Assembly: GCA_002104905.1 (NCBI GenBank)
Contig: MCFE01000011.1
Location: 124,001 to 188,000 of the forward strand
Direction: 5' to 3'
From: Basidiobolus meristosporus CBS 931.73
Taxonomy: Eukaryota > Basidiobolomycota > Basidiobolomycetes > Basidiobolales > Basidiobolaceae
DNA length: 64,000 nucleotides
Under the pieces are notes generated by a model that saw only the letters and a program-made list of their open reading frames with translations, did no database searches and had not been told where the DNA came from. Shown here one piece after another: positions 23,185 to 35,804 of the stretch. Position 1 is the first letter of the stretch. Each line of letters starts with the position of its first letter. A program made the position numbers and the translations under genes.

Positions 23185-24672
23185 ATGAGCCGCTCATATA
23201 TGCTCAACTACTTGATGATTGTATTGATTGATGGCTTCATTTTGTCTACTACATTGCTATTTATCTGCAGTAGAAGCAATCTCAGCATCCAATTCCGGTC
23301 CACATTCCTGACTTCTCTTGGTGCGCTTTCTGCAATCATCATCATCACATTCATATTTCTCTGGGAAGTAATCGTCCCATACTATTCATGTAACCTTATT
23401 CACTGGATTCTTAATCCCAGTCTTAGCTTATACCTACTCTGCACCATTGGCAAGTTCGTGCGACTGGCATTTCTGTATCATCTAAACAAGGCCGAACTGC
23501 TTGTGGCCTCTAGTCCAGCCTCGTACACTCATTTTGCGTTCGCAAAAACCAAGGAAACGGAGTCTACAAGAAAAAGGGGCGAATATGTTCACAGCCTGGT
23601 CCGTCTATCACGAACCGACCTCTTCGACAGCTTCGATACATACAAACTTCTTAATCGTAATTGGTACTATCGACATCGAAACCTATTCACAATCCGCTTT
23701 CTATCCTTAGTTATTGTTGGCACGATTTTTATACAGCTAATCTACACAATGAGTATCCATTTTTTAACACAGGTGGATACAACGCCGATCACCAGCTATG
23801 GTCGGTGTCCAATTTTCTGGCAAACATACCCACTAATAGGACTACTGATATTGTATCTGCTTGCCTTGTTGATATTCGCCTTTTTCATCCATCGAGGTGT
23901 CAGAGACGTACACCACATGAGAAAGGAATACCTGACGACCTTGGGGTTAGGATTGACGTTCACGACACTACAAATCATAAGCTCCACTACCTCCTGGTTA
24001 GAGTTTACTGACCCATACCTAACACCTAATTTTTGGCTTCTCGTGGGATTGATAACTATCCACATAATCTCGGTATGTTATCCTCTATTCTATATTCGAG
24101 TGAAGCTTCGAAGAGAGAGCAGATTGGTCGCTACAGAGCAGCTACAATTTGACCAAATATTACAAACACCGTTTCTTTTTGAGGAATTCAAAAGGTTCAC
24201 CGCCGACCAGTTTACAGTGAACTACGCGCTATTCTACGAAAGATGTCGAGATCTTCAGATCCTATCCCGACGTCTAGAAGATTCAACCAGTGAAGCCAAG
24301 GTGGCGGAGTTTATCCCAATTTCCAAAGACTCTACTCTTGAGCTCAACGAGACTGCCATTGTGGTTGATCTGGATCCTGAAATATCCGAAAAAGTGGAGC
24401 CTTGGATGATCAACGAACTTAAAGGAATCTATAAGGCCTTTATCGACCAAGATGCATACATGAGGATTGAGTTAAACAAGAATCTGCAAGATGAAATTCG
24501 GCGAAAATATGAGAATTCCGAAATCTCCTTGAGCTGGTATGACGACGCCCTAAGGGAGGTTTATCATCTATTACGGAAAGGAAGTTACCCACAGTATTTG
24601 GGATGCAGACTAAGGACACGGAGTTGTCCATCCAGTACAAGGTTGAAAAGGAAGAACAAGTTTGACAAGTAA
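23185..24672 (+). CDS. Seven-transmembrane RGS-domain protein
   Basis: Intronless, 495 aa from ATG 23185; the open frame extends upstream only to a GTG at 23113. Seven hydrophobic segments span about residues 5-300, for example YLMIVLIDGFILSTTLLFIC, ALSAIIIITFIFLW and PLIGLLILYLLALLIFAFF, the last being FWLLVGLITIHIISVCYPLF. A cytosolic RGS domain follows (about residues 335-490): FEEFKRFTADQFTVNYALFY, then AFIDQDAYMRIELN, then ALREVYHLLRKGSYPQYLG. RGS domains speed GTP hydrolysis by G-alpha. The order (7TM first, RGS last) is that of plant AtRGS1 and of fungal 7TM-RGS proteins, which may act as combined receptor and G-alpha regulator. The ligand is unknown. Confidence 0.82.
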   Translation: MSRSYMLNYLMIVLIDGFILSTTLLFICSRSNLSIQFRSTFLTSLGALSAIIIITFIFLWEVIVPYYSCNLIHWILNPSLSLYLLCTIGKFVRLAFLYHLNKAELLVASSPASYTHFAFAKTKETESTRKRGEYVHSLVRLSRTDLFDSFDTYKLLNRNWYYRHRNLFTIRFLSLVIVGTIFIQLIYTMSIHFLTQVDTTPITSYGRCPIFWQTYPLIGLLILYLLALLIFAFFIHRGVRDVHHMRKEYLTTLGLGLTFTTLQIISSTTSWLEFTDPYLTPNFWLLVGLITIHIISVCYPLFYIRVKLRRESRLVATEQLQFDQILQTPFLFEEFKRFTADQFTVNYALFYERCRDLQILSRRLEDSTSEAKVAEFIPISKDSTLELNETAIVVDLDPEISEKVEPWMINELKGIYKAFIDQDAYMRIELNKNLQDEIRRKYENSEISLSWYDDALREVYHLLRKGSYPQYLGCRLRTRSCPSSTRLKRKNKFDK

Positions 24673-26265
24673 CGGCTTCCCAACTCGTAGACTTCTACTA
24701 TTTCTGCGGAACTCTGCAACTATAGAACAGTTGGATTTCTCGGATATATTGCCATTGATAATCAACTTTCGTGCCATGAAATGGCTGGCGTGCTACCGAG
24801 TTTGCCGCCGCTTCCTAAGCCAATTTGAAAGATGTCTATTAGCAATAGGTTTGAGTCATTGGGAAACATAAGTGTGATGCTACTGATGCACCATTCTAAC
24901 CGTGCTAATTACTAACCAAAAGACGCATCCTTGTATCTGCATGAAAGCCACAGTAGGTCTTATAAAACACACCTGGATTCCCTTCCCTAAAATTCGCATC
25001 AATCCTTAGTAGGATGCTCACCTTTCCCCGGAACACACCATTGGCTTATAGCACTGTTTGAATAGACATGTTGCCAGGCTTGAATCATGATGGTGAATTC
25101 ATTGTTTTACTTGAAATATATAAATCTATTTTCCAAATTGGTCATATTACATGTGGACTACATACGGTCATATGTGACCTTTGTTTGGAAACGGCCCAAA
25201 TTGGAAATCGAACTATACACACATCTTGCATTCTCCAAATTTATCAAGACAGGTCTCACTGTTGGTACAACGGGGATTCAAATGCCCGTTTAATTTACTA
25301 TATCCCAAGCCCCCTATACTCTAAAACCACGCAGGCATTTCTCAAGCTCCTCGAATTACTTGGATTTCCAGTCATTCGCAAAGCTCGGCTCCAGCAAAAG
25401 TAACATCAGATGCACCGTAACCTTGAATAACGACTTGATTGGCTCTGGACTTCAATCAGTCAGAGTTTGCTAGCATAGTTCGAGGACCTAGTATCACGAT
25501 TCGTGTACATCTTCATACCCCATCACCTGCTTTTGCTTACATAAATCACTAACAATACGGCAGCATGATGAGCCCTTTCCCCGCTTTTTTATGAGTGAGC
25601 TCCTTGAATCAACACACGAGAATATATTAGGATCGAACCATACAGAAGTAGCTTTACACTTGACTTAATAAAAATAAAATGGGAGGGGTAAAATCATTAC
25701 TCTACTAGTTGAAACAACAGCTGTATTTAGATCACTAGTGTTAAAGGCATCATCTTGATTTCGATGCCTTGCGTCCTTGGAACTCCCATAAAGAATATGT
25801 ATGGTACAGGCTTGCATGAAGCTTTAGTAATGATCATAGATTATCGATTAGTCATTCCTGCGGTTCGTTACATGGTCAACATTCTACTGTGAAGGTCATC
25901 TGACCAGTTATGTAATACCGTCATATATAATTGACTCATTGCTTAGTGTATAATGCATATATTCATGATACTTGAGCTAATTCTACTGGGTATCCATCAT
26001 TTAACAACACAGCATGCTATTGACGCATCTGTAATTAGAATGATGATCTGATACAATTTCGCACACATTCGATATGCAACTAATTCGTATAAATATTCAG
26101 CTGACTGCCTCAATATGGATGGGCACCAGTTGTCGATTCAAGTGATTATCGTAAACCTTTGGTCTCCAAAACTAGAACAACCATCTGCTATTCATACTTT
26201 TTATATCATACCTTCTCCACTTCCACTCCCACTCCTGGCAAAGCCTTCTTTAAAGCTTTAATCTC
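24673..26265. other. Intergenic, no gene supported
   Basis: 1.6 kb. Frames at 24662-24871 and 25068-25403 are short, lack motifs, and read as chance. The final part is the promoter region of the SulP gene. Confidence 0.35.
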
Positions 26266-28343
26266 ATGGAAAGAAAACATAGTGTCGCGGACTCGGATAG
26301 TTACACATCTGAAACAGCACCTTTTGTCCAACATGGCTATCAGTATGATGGTGTGCATCACTTATTTTTTTCTTGGCAATTATTGTACTGACAAGGACAC
26401 TTAACTCTAGGTTCAAATAACAGCAGCCAGGAAAACCGTGTTGCTAGCTCATACAAGTTCTACACTCGGCTGAGATATTATGTTCCATGCCTCTCATGGG
26501 TTCCCAAGTACGACTTGGCGACATTTCCATCGGACTTTCTGGCTGCACTTACTGTTGCTTGCTTGAGTATTCCTCAGGGCCTATCTTATGCATCCGCTAT
26601 TGTGCATTTGCCACCTGTATATGGCCTTTATGTCACTTGTATTCCTTTAATTATTTATGCGCTCTTCGGTACCTCTAGGTAATAATCACATTTTATCTCG
26701 TAGCACGGTTGCTCTCCTACTAACCATTCTGTCACTGAAGACAAATATCCATCGGTCCTGAAGCACTTATTGCAATGCTCGTAGGCTCTGCTGTTTCTAT
26801 CAGAACTTCCGATCTAACTGACCCGGATGAAATTCTAGCTGAATCAATTGCAGCTGCAACAGTGGTTGGCTTTCTGGTTGGATTATTCACGCTTCTATTA
26901 GGACTGTTTAGAGTTGGTTTCCTAGATTCAATTCTATCACGCTCTCTGTTAAGAGGGTTTATTACTGCTCTGGCAGTTCTAATTATTGTCGGTCAATCGA
27001 TAACTCTACTTGGACTGGACAAAGTGCCAGGAAGCAAGCATGGCGGTTCTACCCTAACGAAGTTCTTGTTCATAGTTGAGAACCTCGGCAAAATACACTG
27101 GAAAACTGCTTTCATCTCTGGCATCTCCCTAGTCTTCCTGTTCACCATGCAATTTCTGAAGAAGCGCAGTACAAGCAAATGGTTTCAATATATTCCGGAG
27201 TTCCTTATTGTCTGCGTGGTGTCTACTATTCTCTGCAAGCGTTACCGCTGGGATGAGGATGGCCTTATGGTTTTGGGCCCCTTGGAGCATGGTAGAATCC
27301 CTACTCCTAGTATCCCGCCACTTCTTGACGCCAATAGAATACATGATGTCCTAATACCTGCTGTGCTTACCTCAATTATGGGCTTTGTCATTTCTGCCGC
27401 AATCACCAAGACTTACGCCATCCAGCACAACTACAGTGTATCACCCAATCGAGAGCTTGTCGCACTAGGGATTGCCAATCTAGTGGGATCATTTTTCCAG
27501 ACCTGGCCTGCTTTTGGTTCGGTGGCCCGTAGTAAGTTAAACAACCATGTTGGAGGAAGGAGTCAGCTATCCGGATTTATGACTGGTGTCATTGGTCTTA
27601 TTGCGGTCTCGTATTTCCTTCCTTTGCTACGTTTCTTACCCAAGGCCGTGCTCTCATCTCTAATCTTCGTCGCGGGTGTGTCTCTTTTAGTTGAAGCACC
27701 GAAAGAGCTGCGTTACATTATTCACATGCGTGCGTGGCGAGATTTGGCATTACTATCCATCACCTTTCTAGTTACGATGGCTATTTCAATCGAAGCTGGA
27801 ACATTTACCTCTGTTGGGCTTTCACTGCTACTAGTCGTGAAAAAGAGTACAAAACCGAAGATGCTGATCATGGGAAAGATTCCTGGCGAAAACAAGTTCA
27901 AACCGATTAACCAGCATCCAGAGGCCGAGCTTGTTCAAGGAATTCAGCTAATTCAGATACAAGAGGCTTTATTCTTTGCAAACACAGGTCAGTTGAAAGA
28001 TCGTCTTCGTAGATTAGAGCAGTTTGGAGATGAAAGTGTACATCCTTCGGAAGAGCCCCGAGTTTCTCCTGCGTCATGTGTTATTTTTGACATTGGTAAG
28101 ATGCCCGAAATTGATGCCAGTGCTGCCCAAATCTTTCTCGAAATTGTTGACGATTACCATCGTCGTCATGTCGATGTATATTTCGTTAAACTCCGGGAAA
28201 AGTGCAAGGAAACGTTTGTACGGTCGGGTTTAATTGACCATGTTGGACCCCATCGGTTTTTCAGAAAAATCAACGAGGCCATAAATCATATCGAACGCCA
28301 AGGTGATCGAGAAATTCATGCGGCCTACCCAATGTCATCCTAG
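26266..28343 (+). CDS. SulP-family anion (sulfate) transporter with STAS domain
   Basis: Three exons (26266-26350, 26411-26678, 26741-28343) sum to 652 codons (651 aa). Family signatures in order are WVPKYDLATFPSDFLAALTV, IPQGLSYASAIVHLPPVYGL, FGTSRQISIGPEALIAMLVG, PNRELVALGIANLVGSFFQ, PAFGSVARSKLN and FLPKAVLSSLIFVAG. A cytosolic C-terminal STAS domain follows, with CVIFDIGKMPEIDASAAQIF as its conserved core. SulP proteins carry sulfate or related anions with protons. The compact length and the FGTSR...GPEAL block are closer to the YPR003C-like group than to Sul1/Sul2, so sulfate is likely but not certain. The N-terminal exon is Ser/Asp-rich and cytosolic. Confidence 0.92.
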
Positions 28344-29643
28344 TGTCCCTAATATCATGTTCTATGTATGTCAACATAATCTGTTTTCCTAGAACTTTCC
28401 TTAGTTCGTGCACATGCATATGTATTCATTTGTGAGATAGTATCAACCCACCCTACTTGACATTCCGTTTGATCGAAGATTGTATTGGCAAGTAGAAAGC
28501 ATGAGTCCACCACAGAGTACTCTATATTGTTACATTTTCAACCCCGTTAGAGGATATTTATTGTGCCGAAATATACAAGTTATTAAATTGAACATCGTAA
28601 AATAAATTCATGTTTGCTACCAGTTACGTTGTGTTTAGTCGATGCCGTCGCATGTGGCTGATTCCAAGGGATATTACCTAAAACAGGTCGGGGGAAGGGC
28701 AATTTAATTCTCAAAATATACAACTTTCTACCAAGTCTGTAAGGTCATTAGCATGTATACGGCCCAAAATCATATGCACAATGTAATTATATCATTCTGG
28801 CTTATAAGATGAAAGGCGTTAACAGTCAGGTTGAAACCGACAAGAATGTATAGCTATATTCATTCTCAGCGTGAGACACACAGGTTGGAGTGTGGTTGCA
28901 ATGGTAGGCAAAACACCTGCTTAATTCAAAGGATTGTGCGAATGAATCTATGATTCACATGGTTCGACGTCAACTTGTTATCCATGTGATATGTGTCGCA
29001 CCAGTGGAGATTGTGTTTCTAGGGACAATGGAGGGCCATGTTCCAAGAATCAGATTGGTATTTCTGATACTAGGGGTATTATTGATAAAGCTGTAATAAC
29101 GCACATTTATCTTGAAGGTTGCTTTTGCTTCAATAACTGCGACCTCCACACACTCCTTTAGGTGTAAATGAAATACACGCAGTGGTAAAGTTAAGCTGGT
29201 AATCCTATTCACCCCTTAAGGGGTTATACATGCATACATCCATTGAGCCACATAAATTCTAGAGGGGTTATTACGGAGGATCGGAAAGAGTATAATGAAC
29301 CACTTCGGTATCCATATTTTACCTGAATTTAAGACATAATTCGACCTTCTTGCAATAAGCCTTATTCCCGCTTATTGACCCTTTTTAACCAAGATTTCGA
29401 ATTCTTCGGGTTTCCATCTCGTTTTTAATTGCCATTTAAACGTGACCATTGTCATAAGATGTTAGTTCTGCAAGGTATCACATTTAAATACATGATGCAT
29501 ATGCCAGGCTTCATTAACCACGCCGCTGACGAATGCGAGCATCTGGTAATGTAGTTGTAATTAATCACAATGGGATGTGCTTCTAATAAGAGGAATCACG
29601 TTGTTCTTGCCACATCTGATAACCTAAAGTTGGCGTTCGAGCT
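28344..29643. other. Intergenic, no gene supported
   Basis: 1.3 kb AT-rich spacer. A frame on the minus strand at 28970-29212 has no motif. No RNA gene was recognised. Confidence 0.35.
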
Positions 29644-29651
29644 TATATAAA
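29644..29651 (+). promoter_or_regulatory. TATA box of the 214-aa protein gene
   Basis: TATATAAA, ending 84 bp upstream of the ATG at 29735. Confidence 0.5.
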
Positions 29652-29734
29652 GATCTGCTCGGTCGTTACGAATCTATTAGCACCGTCACCTGTTATACCA
29701 CAGCTCCGATCTGCATCTTAAATTACCAAATTGA

Positions 29735-30379
29735 ATGGAGTTTGCGCCCTTCAAGCGTTTTTATTTTCCTTTGACTAAAGGGAACGGCTATGAGTACATG
29801 GAAACTATTTCGGATGAAATTCAGTATCTCTTTCGGTATAAGTACAAAATGCACCCCAACCAGACCCTCACCAAGTACGGTTACATCGTGAACGGTACCT
29901 CAAAAGAGATGATCTTCTATATGTCCATTATTGATAAGCACCAAGTAGCCAACGAAAAGAGACTCATGAAAGAGATCAAGAAAGATCCCCGAGTCCCCAA
30001 CAATCTCACTGTACTCGATCACTCAACTGCATCGGCCGTGAGATACGAAATCCAACAAAGACACCGGAACAAGATTCGACTAACACATAAACCTTCAATT
30101 ATTGACAACCAACTCACGAAAATCAAGCGAAAAATCTCTTTCGAAAAACTGCTTGCCCCACCATCCTCACCTAGTAGAAAATTAAAATTTGACAACATCG
30201 ATATTATATTTCCGTACGACCCTGAGGCCCCTTCCTCTATAGTTCCAGATCCAGCCAAGATCGGACTGACGACCATTCCTCCAAAGAGCGCGCTCAAATC
30301 TCCAAGCCTATGTAAGCAAGGGAAATTGGCAGAGCGACTATTCAAACGGGCTTCGTTTCTTATTCTCGCGAAATCCTGA
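29735..30379 (+). CDS. Hypothetical protein, 214 aa
   Basis: Single open exon with a TATA box 84 bp upstream and codon use that looks real. I do not recognise the family. The N-terminal half is Tyr/Lys/Met-rich (for example SDEIQYLFRYKYKMHP), without a signal peptide or membrane segment. The C-terminal half is basic and proline/serine-rich, with several basic-directed Ser sites (RKISF, SSPSRK, ALKSPS) that look phosphorylatable. The opposite-strand frame 30019-30519 is its shadow. A segment around FYMSIIDK has a diverged nucleotide echo about 540 bp downstream. It could be a small signalling or cytoskeletal protein, but nothing in the sequence decides this. Confidence 0.55.
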   Translation: MEFAPFKRFYFPLTKGNGYEYMETISDEIQYLFRYKYKMHPNQTLTKYGYIVNGTSKEMIFYMSIIDKHQVANEKRLMKEIKKDPRVPNNLTVLDHSTASAVRYEIQQRHRNKIRLTHKPSIIDNQLTKIKRKISFEKLLAPPSSPSRKLKFDNIDIIFPYDPEAPSSIVPDPAKIGLTTIPPKSALKSPSLCKQGKLAERLFKRASFLILAKS

Positions 30380-31217
30380 AGATCTTTACACTCGATGAAT
30401 TCCACATCTATAGCCAAGACGCAGCCTGGCCCCATGCTCAAGTATATCTCCATATTCCACATGTCTCTTATTGATAAGTCCCGATACCTGCTGGGCAGTA
30501 CGCTTCTAGAATACTCCACAGTGTTTACGAATTATCTCACGTTTGAAGGCATATTCTCATTCCTCCAGAGATACACCGATGATATTACGTGTCAACTGGA
30601 TTTACCGTTGGAAACGCATTGTTGGGACTTGTCACGTACACAACCAACACAACTGAATTATATGCCTGACTATTTATAGCATTGTCCTTCACCATTTTAC
30701 TCACCCTGACGGTCTGATCCATCTCAATCGAAGAGCCGAAAGCTAATTAATCATCGCCTTTTAATAGCTCATTCTTAAAGATATACCTCATCCTTTTCAC
30801 CTCCATCTACTACACTCTCACTGATATTTTGCATCTATCATTCGATTTTTTAATTCCTCTTTGATGTCAGGTATCCTGTACAAACAAATACTCTGATGGA
30901 ATCGCATTCTCTCTGTATCTCCTTGTTTGCTCTTTCCCCTAAAGTGCAGACAGAGTTGTGTTGTCTTGAGGGCAATGTATCGGTTATGTCGCCAGATGGC
31001 TTGGACTGATATTATTTCGATTAATAGTAAAGTTGTGCCCTGATCCACATAAGCAATTTTACACTACGATATCGGCCACTCTAAATTCGATTTGTTTAAA
31101 TTTATGAAAAATTCGAATCTTGTTTGCATGCCAATTGGTGCGAGTACCGTTCACGTATGTACCCAATTCCAAGTAATTCACGGGATACCCGTTACGCGAA
31201 ACCCTCTACCACACAAC
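30380..31217. other. Intergenic with possible duplicated fragment
   Basis: Contains a 94-codon frame (30395-30679). Around 30450-30480 its nucleotides match the upstream gene near 29910-29940 at 22 of 27 positions. No independent gene is supported. Confidence 0.3.
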
Positions 31218-32852
<1,635 letters not shown>

Positions 32853-33574
32853 CCATGCTCCAGCTCGCCCGATTCAGAGTTGCTAGTAAACATCAATGAA
32901 AAAGGTCAGCAAACACCAAAGCGAACTAGAAGCTTGATAATAAACCGTGCCAATTTTACTACATCCTTTTGCAATCTTCATAACATCAAATGGGCCAGTC
33001 TAGGCAAGAGGAAATATTATGTAGTAGAAAAAGGTAAAATCACTCCAACTCTTGGGTGAAAACACCCTTAAACCATTAGGACCTTGAATCTATGGGGATT
33101 CCAATTTGCTTTCCATGTCGCAACTAGTTGAAGATCGCCAAGGGCACCATCTACAGACTGCAGCATCTGAAGAGTGATTGCCTGAAACTGATTAAAATTT
33201 GGGATACTGCATGTATTGAATACCAGCATTGCTTCATCATAGTTACTGCTTAGGTTTCGACCGCACTAATCACATTTTTGGGCCCTACCTCTTACAATAG
33301 AAGTGATGCCGAAGTCAGTCGCCTCGTTCATAATGGGGCAAACGAATCGAACCATTTGTGATGTCAGATATTCTATGCAAGACCATGTGTGGAAGATTTT
33401 CGTAACCAAGGCAGCGAATTCCAAATCATGTATGCATCCATGTATACATCGCCAAATTTACAGAACAATGTATGCGGCTGTGAAAAGCTTTTGTAGGATG
33501 CATCACAGAATGGCGGCCATGCAAAGGGCGGTTGAAGTCTAGCGATTCCAAGAAACCCGATCTCAATGGAATCA
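32853..33574. other. Intergenic, no gene supported
   Basis: About 700 bp between the MYST gene and the third FTLTP-family gene. Overlapping frames on both strands at 33303-33638 have no motif. Confidence 0.35.
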
Positions 33575-33580
33575 TATAAA
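33575..33580 (+). promoter_or_regulatory. TATA box of small protein C
   Basis: TATAAA ending 76 bp upstream of the ATG at 33656, a spacing close to that of paralogue B. Confidence 0.5.
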
Positions 33581-33655
33581 TCCGGGCATCCACAAGCACG
33601 ATTTCACCAAACTTAGTTTTTACCTTGGTGTCATTCACAACTGCAATTTCTGAGG

Positions 33656-34102
33656 ATGGATCTACTTGCCGTATTCAAATATTGCTGTGGTTCTGAAGAA
33701 ACCCAGGCCTACCCAGAGGGATTTAACCCCGGAAGAAGACCCTCGGCTCTTCCTCTGCTGCAAGAGATGCCATTCAGCGAATATGAAGGGTGTCCAGAGC
33801 CGAACAAACTCAACCTGTCAAGAAGGCCATCAGCCCTGCCATTACTGGACCCTACCCCCAATATCCCGAAGAAATGCTTGAGCATTGGTAAATCAGCGCT
33901 CAGTGAAAAGCTGTTCCTGCATCCAGGAAACTTCAAGAGGGATTCTCTACTGGACTATGGTGGGGATCTGACTAAGGTGAAGGATTTATTGAGAACCGTC
34001 AGTTTTGACGAGGCCGTCTCGGTCGGATTTGATGTCACCGATAAGCAGTCGAAAGTCACCACCGTCAAGTTCACATTGACACCAGAATTGGCACGTGAAT
34101 AG
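33656..34102 (+). CDS. FTLTP-family small protein C (148 aa, unknown)
   Basis: Single exon, 148 aa, longest of the three. The N-terminus MDLLAVFKYCC matches the hydrophobic-plus-Cys start of A and B. It carries two copies of an internal repeat, GRRPSALPLLQEMP and SRRPSALPLLDPTP, about 30 residues apart; each contains RRxS, a PKA-type consensus. The C-terminal block is LDYGGDLTKVKDLLRTVSFD then EAVSVGF, and the protein ends in VTTVKFTLTPELARE. The repeat corresponds to the single basic-Ser-x-x-Pro-Leu element in A and B. No membrane segment or known domain is seen. The frames on the other strand here (33709-33936, 33955-34164) are shadows. Function unknown. Confidence 0.78.
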   Translation: MDLLAVFKYCCGSEETQAYPEGFNPGRRPSALPLLQEMPFSEYEGCPEPNKLNLSRRPSALPLLDPTPNIPKKCLSIGKSALSEKLFLHPGNFKRDSLLDYGGDLTKVKDLLRTVSFDEAVSVGFDVTDKQSKVTTVKFTLTPELARE

Positions 34103-35219
34103 AACCGATCTAACAGGCGCCTAGTATAACTTATAATACATCTGTTGTATATAACTCGATCCAAATTTTGGGCAGGCTAATTTATCATTGATTTATAGTG
34201 GAGTACTGTGTGCTCGATTTGTTTACCACAATAAGAATCGCAATAAACCTACAAACTATATACCAGGTTCCCAAGGATTGTGACATTAAGATCGGCCTTT
34301 CCCAAGTCCATTCTTGGCTATACTCGGGGTTAGAATGTTGCGATGCAGCAGTCATGTGATCCCTACCCACCACTGCTCTTTCATAGGATGTTAGAGGCAA
34401 TTCCCAAATAGAATATCCTCATCAGCCCAAACAAACGGGCGCTCCGAGATTAAGCCATACATGCATGCAGGTGGTATCGCGTTGGCGGGTTTCCATTTCA
34501 CGGCTTTGAAGCTACATGGAGAAAGGGGGCAGACACAGTAGTCGCATGAGCGCTATGCTTTCACTTCAGGACGGCATACAAGCTTAGGGCGGACAGGCCG
34601 TGGACGTGGAGGCGTTCAGAAATTGGCGAAATTGAGGGACTGCTCGCCGCCCATCCCAAGCAGGCGAATTGAGCCTAAACGGAGAATACGGATGATGCGC
34701 ACCTCTCAATGGTACGCCTACGATACTGTAGCACACAATGACCAATGGAGGGGGTTTGCTGTAGACGTATAAAGCCCCATATGCATCTCATAAAGGATTG
34801 GGATCCGAGTTATTTTACAAACTAAAATGTTTCAAAAGTGAATGTGTACTTGGTAACACGGATGGGCTGCACCGACGACATAAACCAGTCATATTGAGCT
34901 CGCCAATGTTTTTGAACCGAATAGCGCGGAATGATCGGGAGCCATTGTTTGAGCAGTGGAACAAAATTAAATGTATTTTAGAGTACTGTATAAGTAGTTG
35001 CTACATGGATGATCAAAAATAATGCTGGTTGCGTATATGGTAAGTTTGACCACCGGGGTAAAGATAGCGCCGAAAAGATTGAATATCAAGGCAGAAACAG
35101 AAAGTACAACGGGAAAGGGTGATGCAGCATGCAGGACACCACGCCCTTGATAATCATATGTAGAAAAAGCATAAACATGTGGAGAGTCAAACGTTATGAG
35201 GGTGATGAACAAAAGGTGT
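34103..35219. other. Intergenic, no gene supported
   Basis: 1.1 kb with a moderately GC-richer patch near 34450-34650. No coding, RNA or repeat feature was recognised. Confidence 0.35.
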
Positions 35220-35804
35220 TTACATTACAGTACACTTCAATTTCTTGAACTTTTTGGCCATGCTTGGTCTCTTTTTGGAGTAGTACTCTCCATATATCTG
35301 GCGCAAATTCCTGACCAATGTGAAGAACGCCTTTTCGACATTGACGGCGGTCTTGGCTGAACTTTCGATGAACTGGCATCCAAATCGCCGTGCCATTGCC
35401 ATCCCTTCTTGCTGCGTTACCTTCCTCTCCGATGATTTGTCGCACTTGTTGCCTATCAATATCATTGGCGTTGCTTTTGAGCCCAGTGTGCTGGTTATGT
35501 GTTGTCGTATAGCCTCCAAGCGCTCGAATGAGGACCTCTCAGTTATGCAGTAGACCAGTAAAAAAGCCTCTCCTTCGCGTATCCATTGCTCACGTAAGGT
35601 GGAATACTCTTGTTGCCCAGCGGTATCAAGTACCTCAAGAATACACGCCTTATCATCAATCACCACTTGCTTGCGGTATACATTCTCGATGGTTGGGTTA
35701 TAGTTTTCTACAAAATGGGCAGAACATAGCTGCAATGTCAGGGCCGTTTTTCCCACACCTCCGTCACCCAACAGCACCATCTTGTGCGTTTTATACTCCA
35801 GCAT
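35220..35804 (-). CDS. Ras-subfamily small GTPase
   Basis: Intronless, 194 aa. G boxes are all intact: P-loop GDGGVGKT (Gly at the Ras G12 and G13 positions), switch I NYNPTIENVYRKQ, switch II DTAGQQEYSTLREQWIREG (Gln at Ras Q61), NKCD and ESSAK. The tail is polybasic (KKFKKLK) and ends in the CAAX box CTVM, so farnesylation and plasma-membrane anchoring are expected. The effector region PTIE and the EYSTLREQ switch II place it with Ras/Rap/Rsr1-type GTPases, not Rho or Rab. It is shorter than typical fungal Ras1 (no long hypervariable region). It could be a Ras2/Rsr1-like paralogue; sequence alone does not decide. No substitution that would lock it in the GTP state is present. Confidence 0.95.
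   Translation of the reverse strand: MLEYKTHKMVLLGDGGVGKTALTLQLCSAHFVENYNPTIENVYRKQVVIDDKACILEVLDTAGQQEYSTLREQWIREGEAFLLVYCITERSSFERLEAIRQHITSTLGSKATPMILIGNKCDKSSERKVTQQEGMAMARRFGCQFIESSAKTAVNVEKAFFTLVRNLRQIYGEYYSKKRPSMAKKFKKLKCTVM

Noticed and set aside
30019-30519. 166-codon minus-strand frame
   Set aside because: Antisense shadow of the 214-aa gene, whose frame has a TATA box and better composition.
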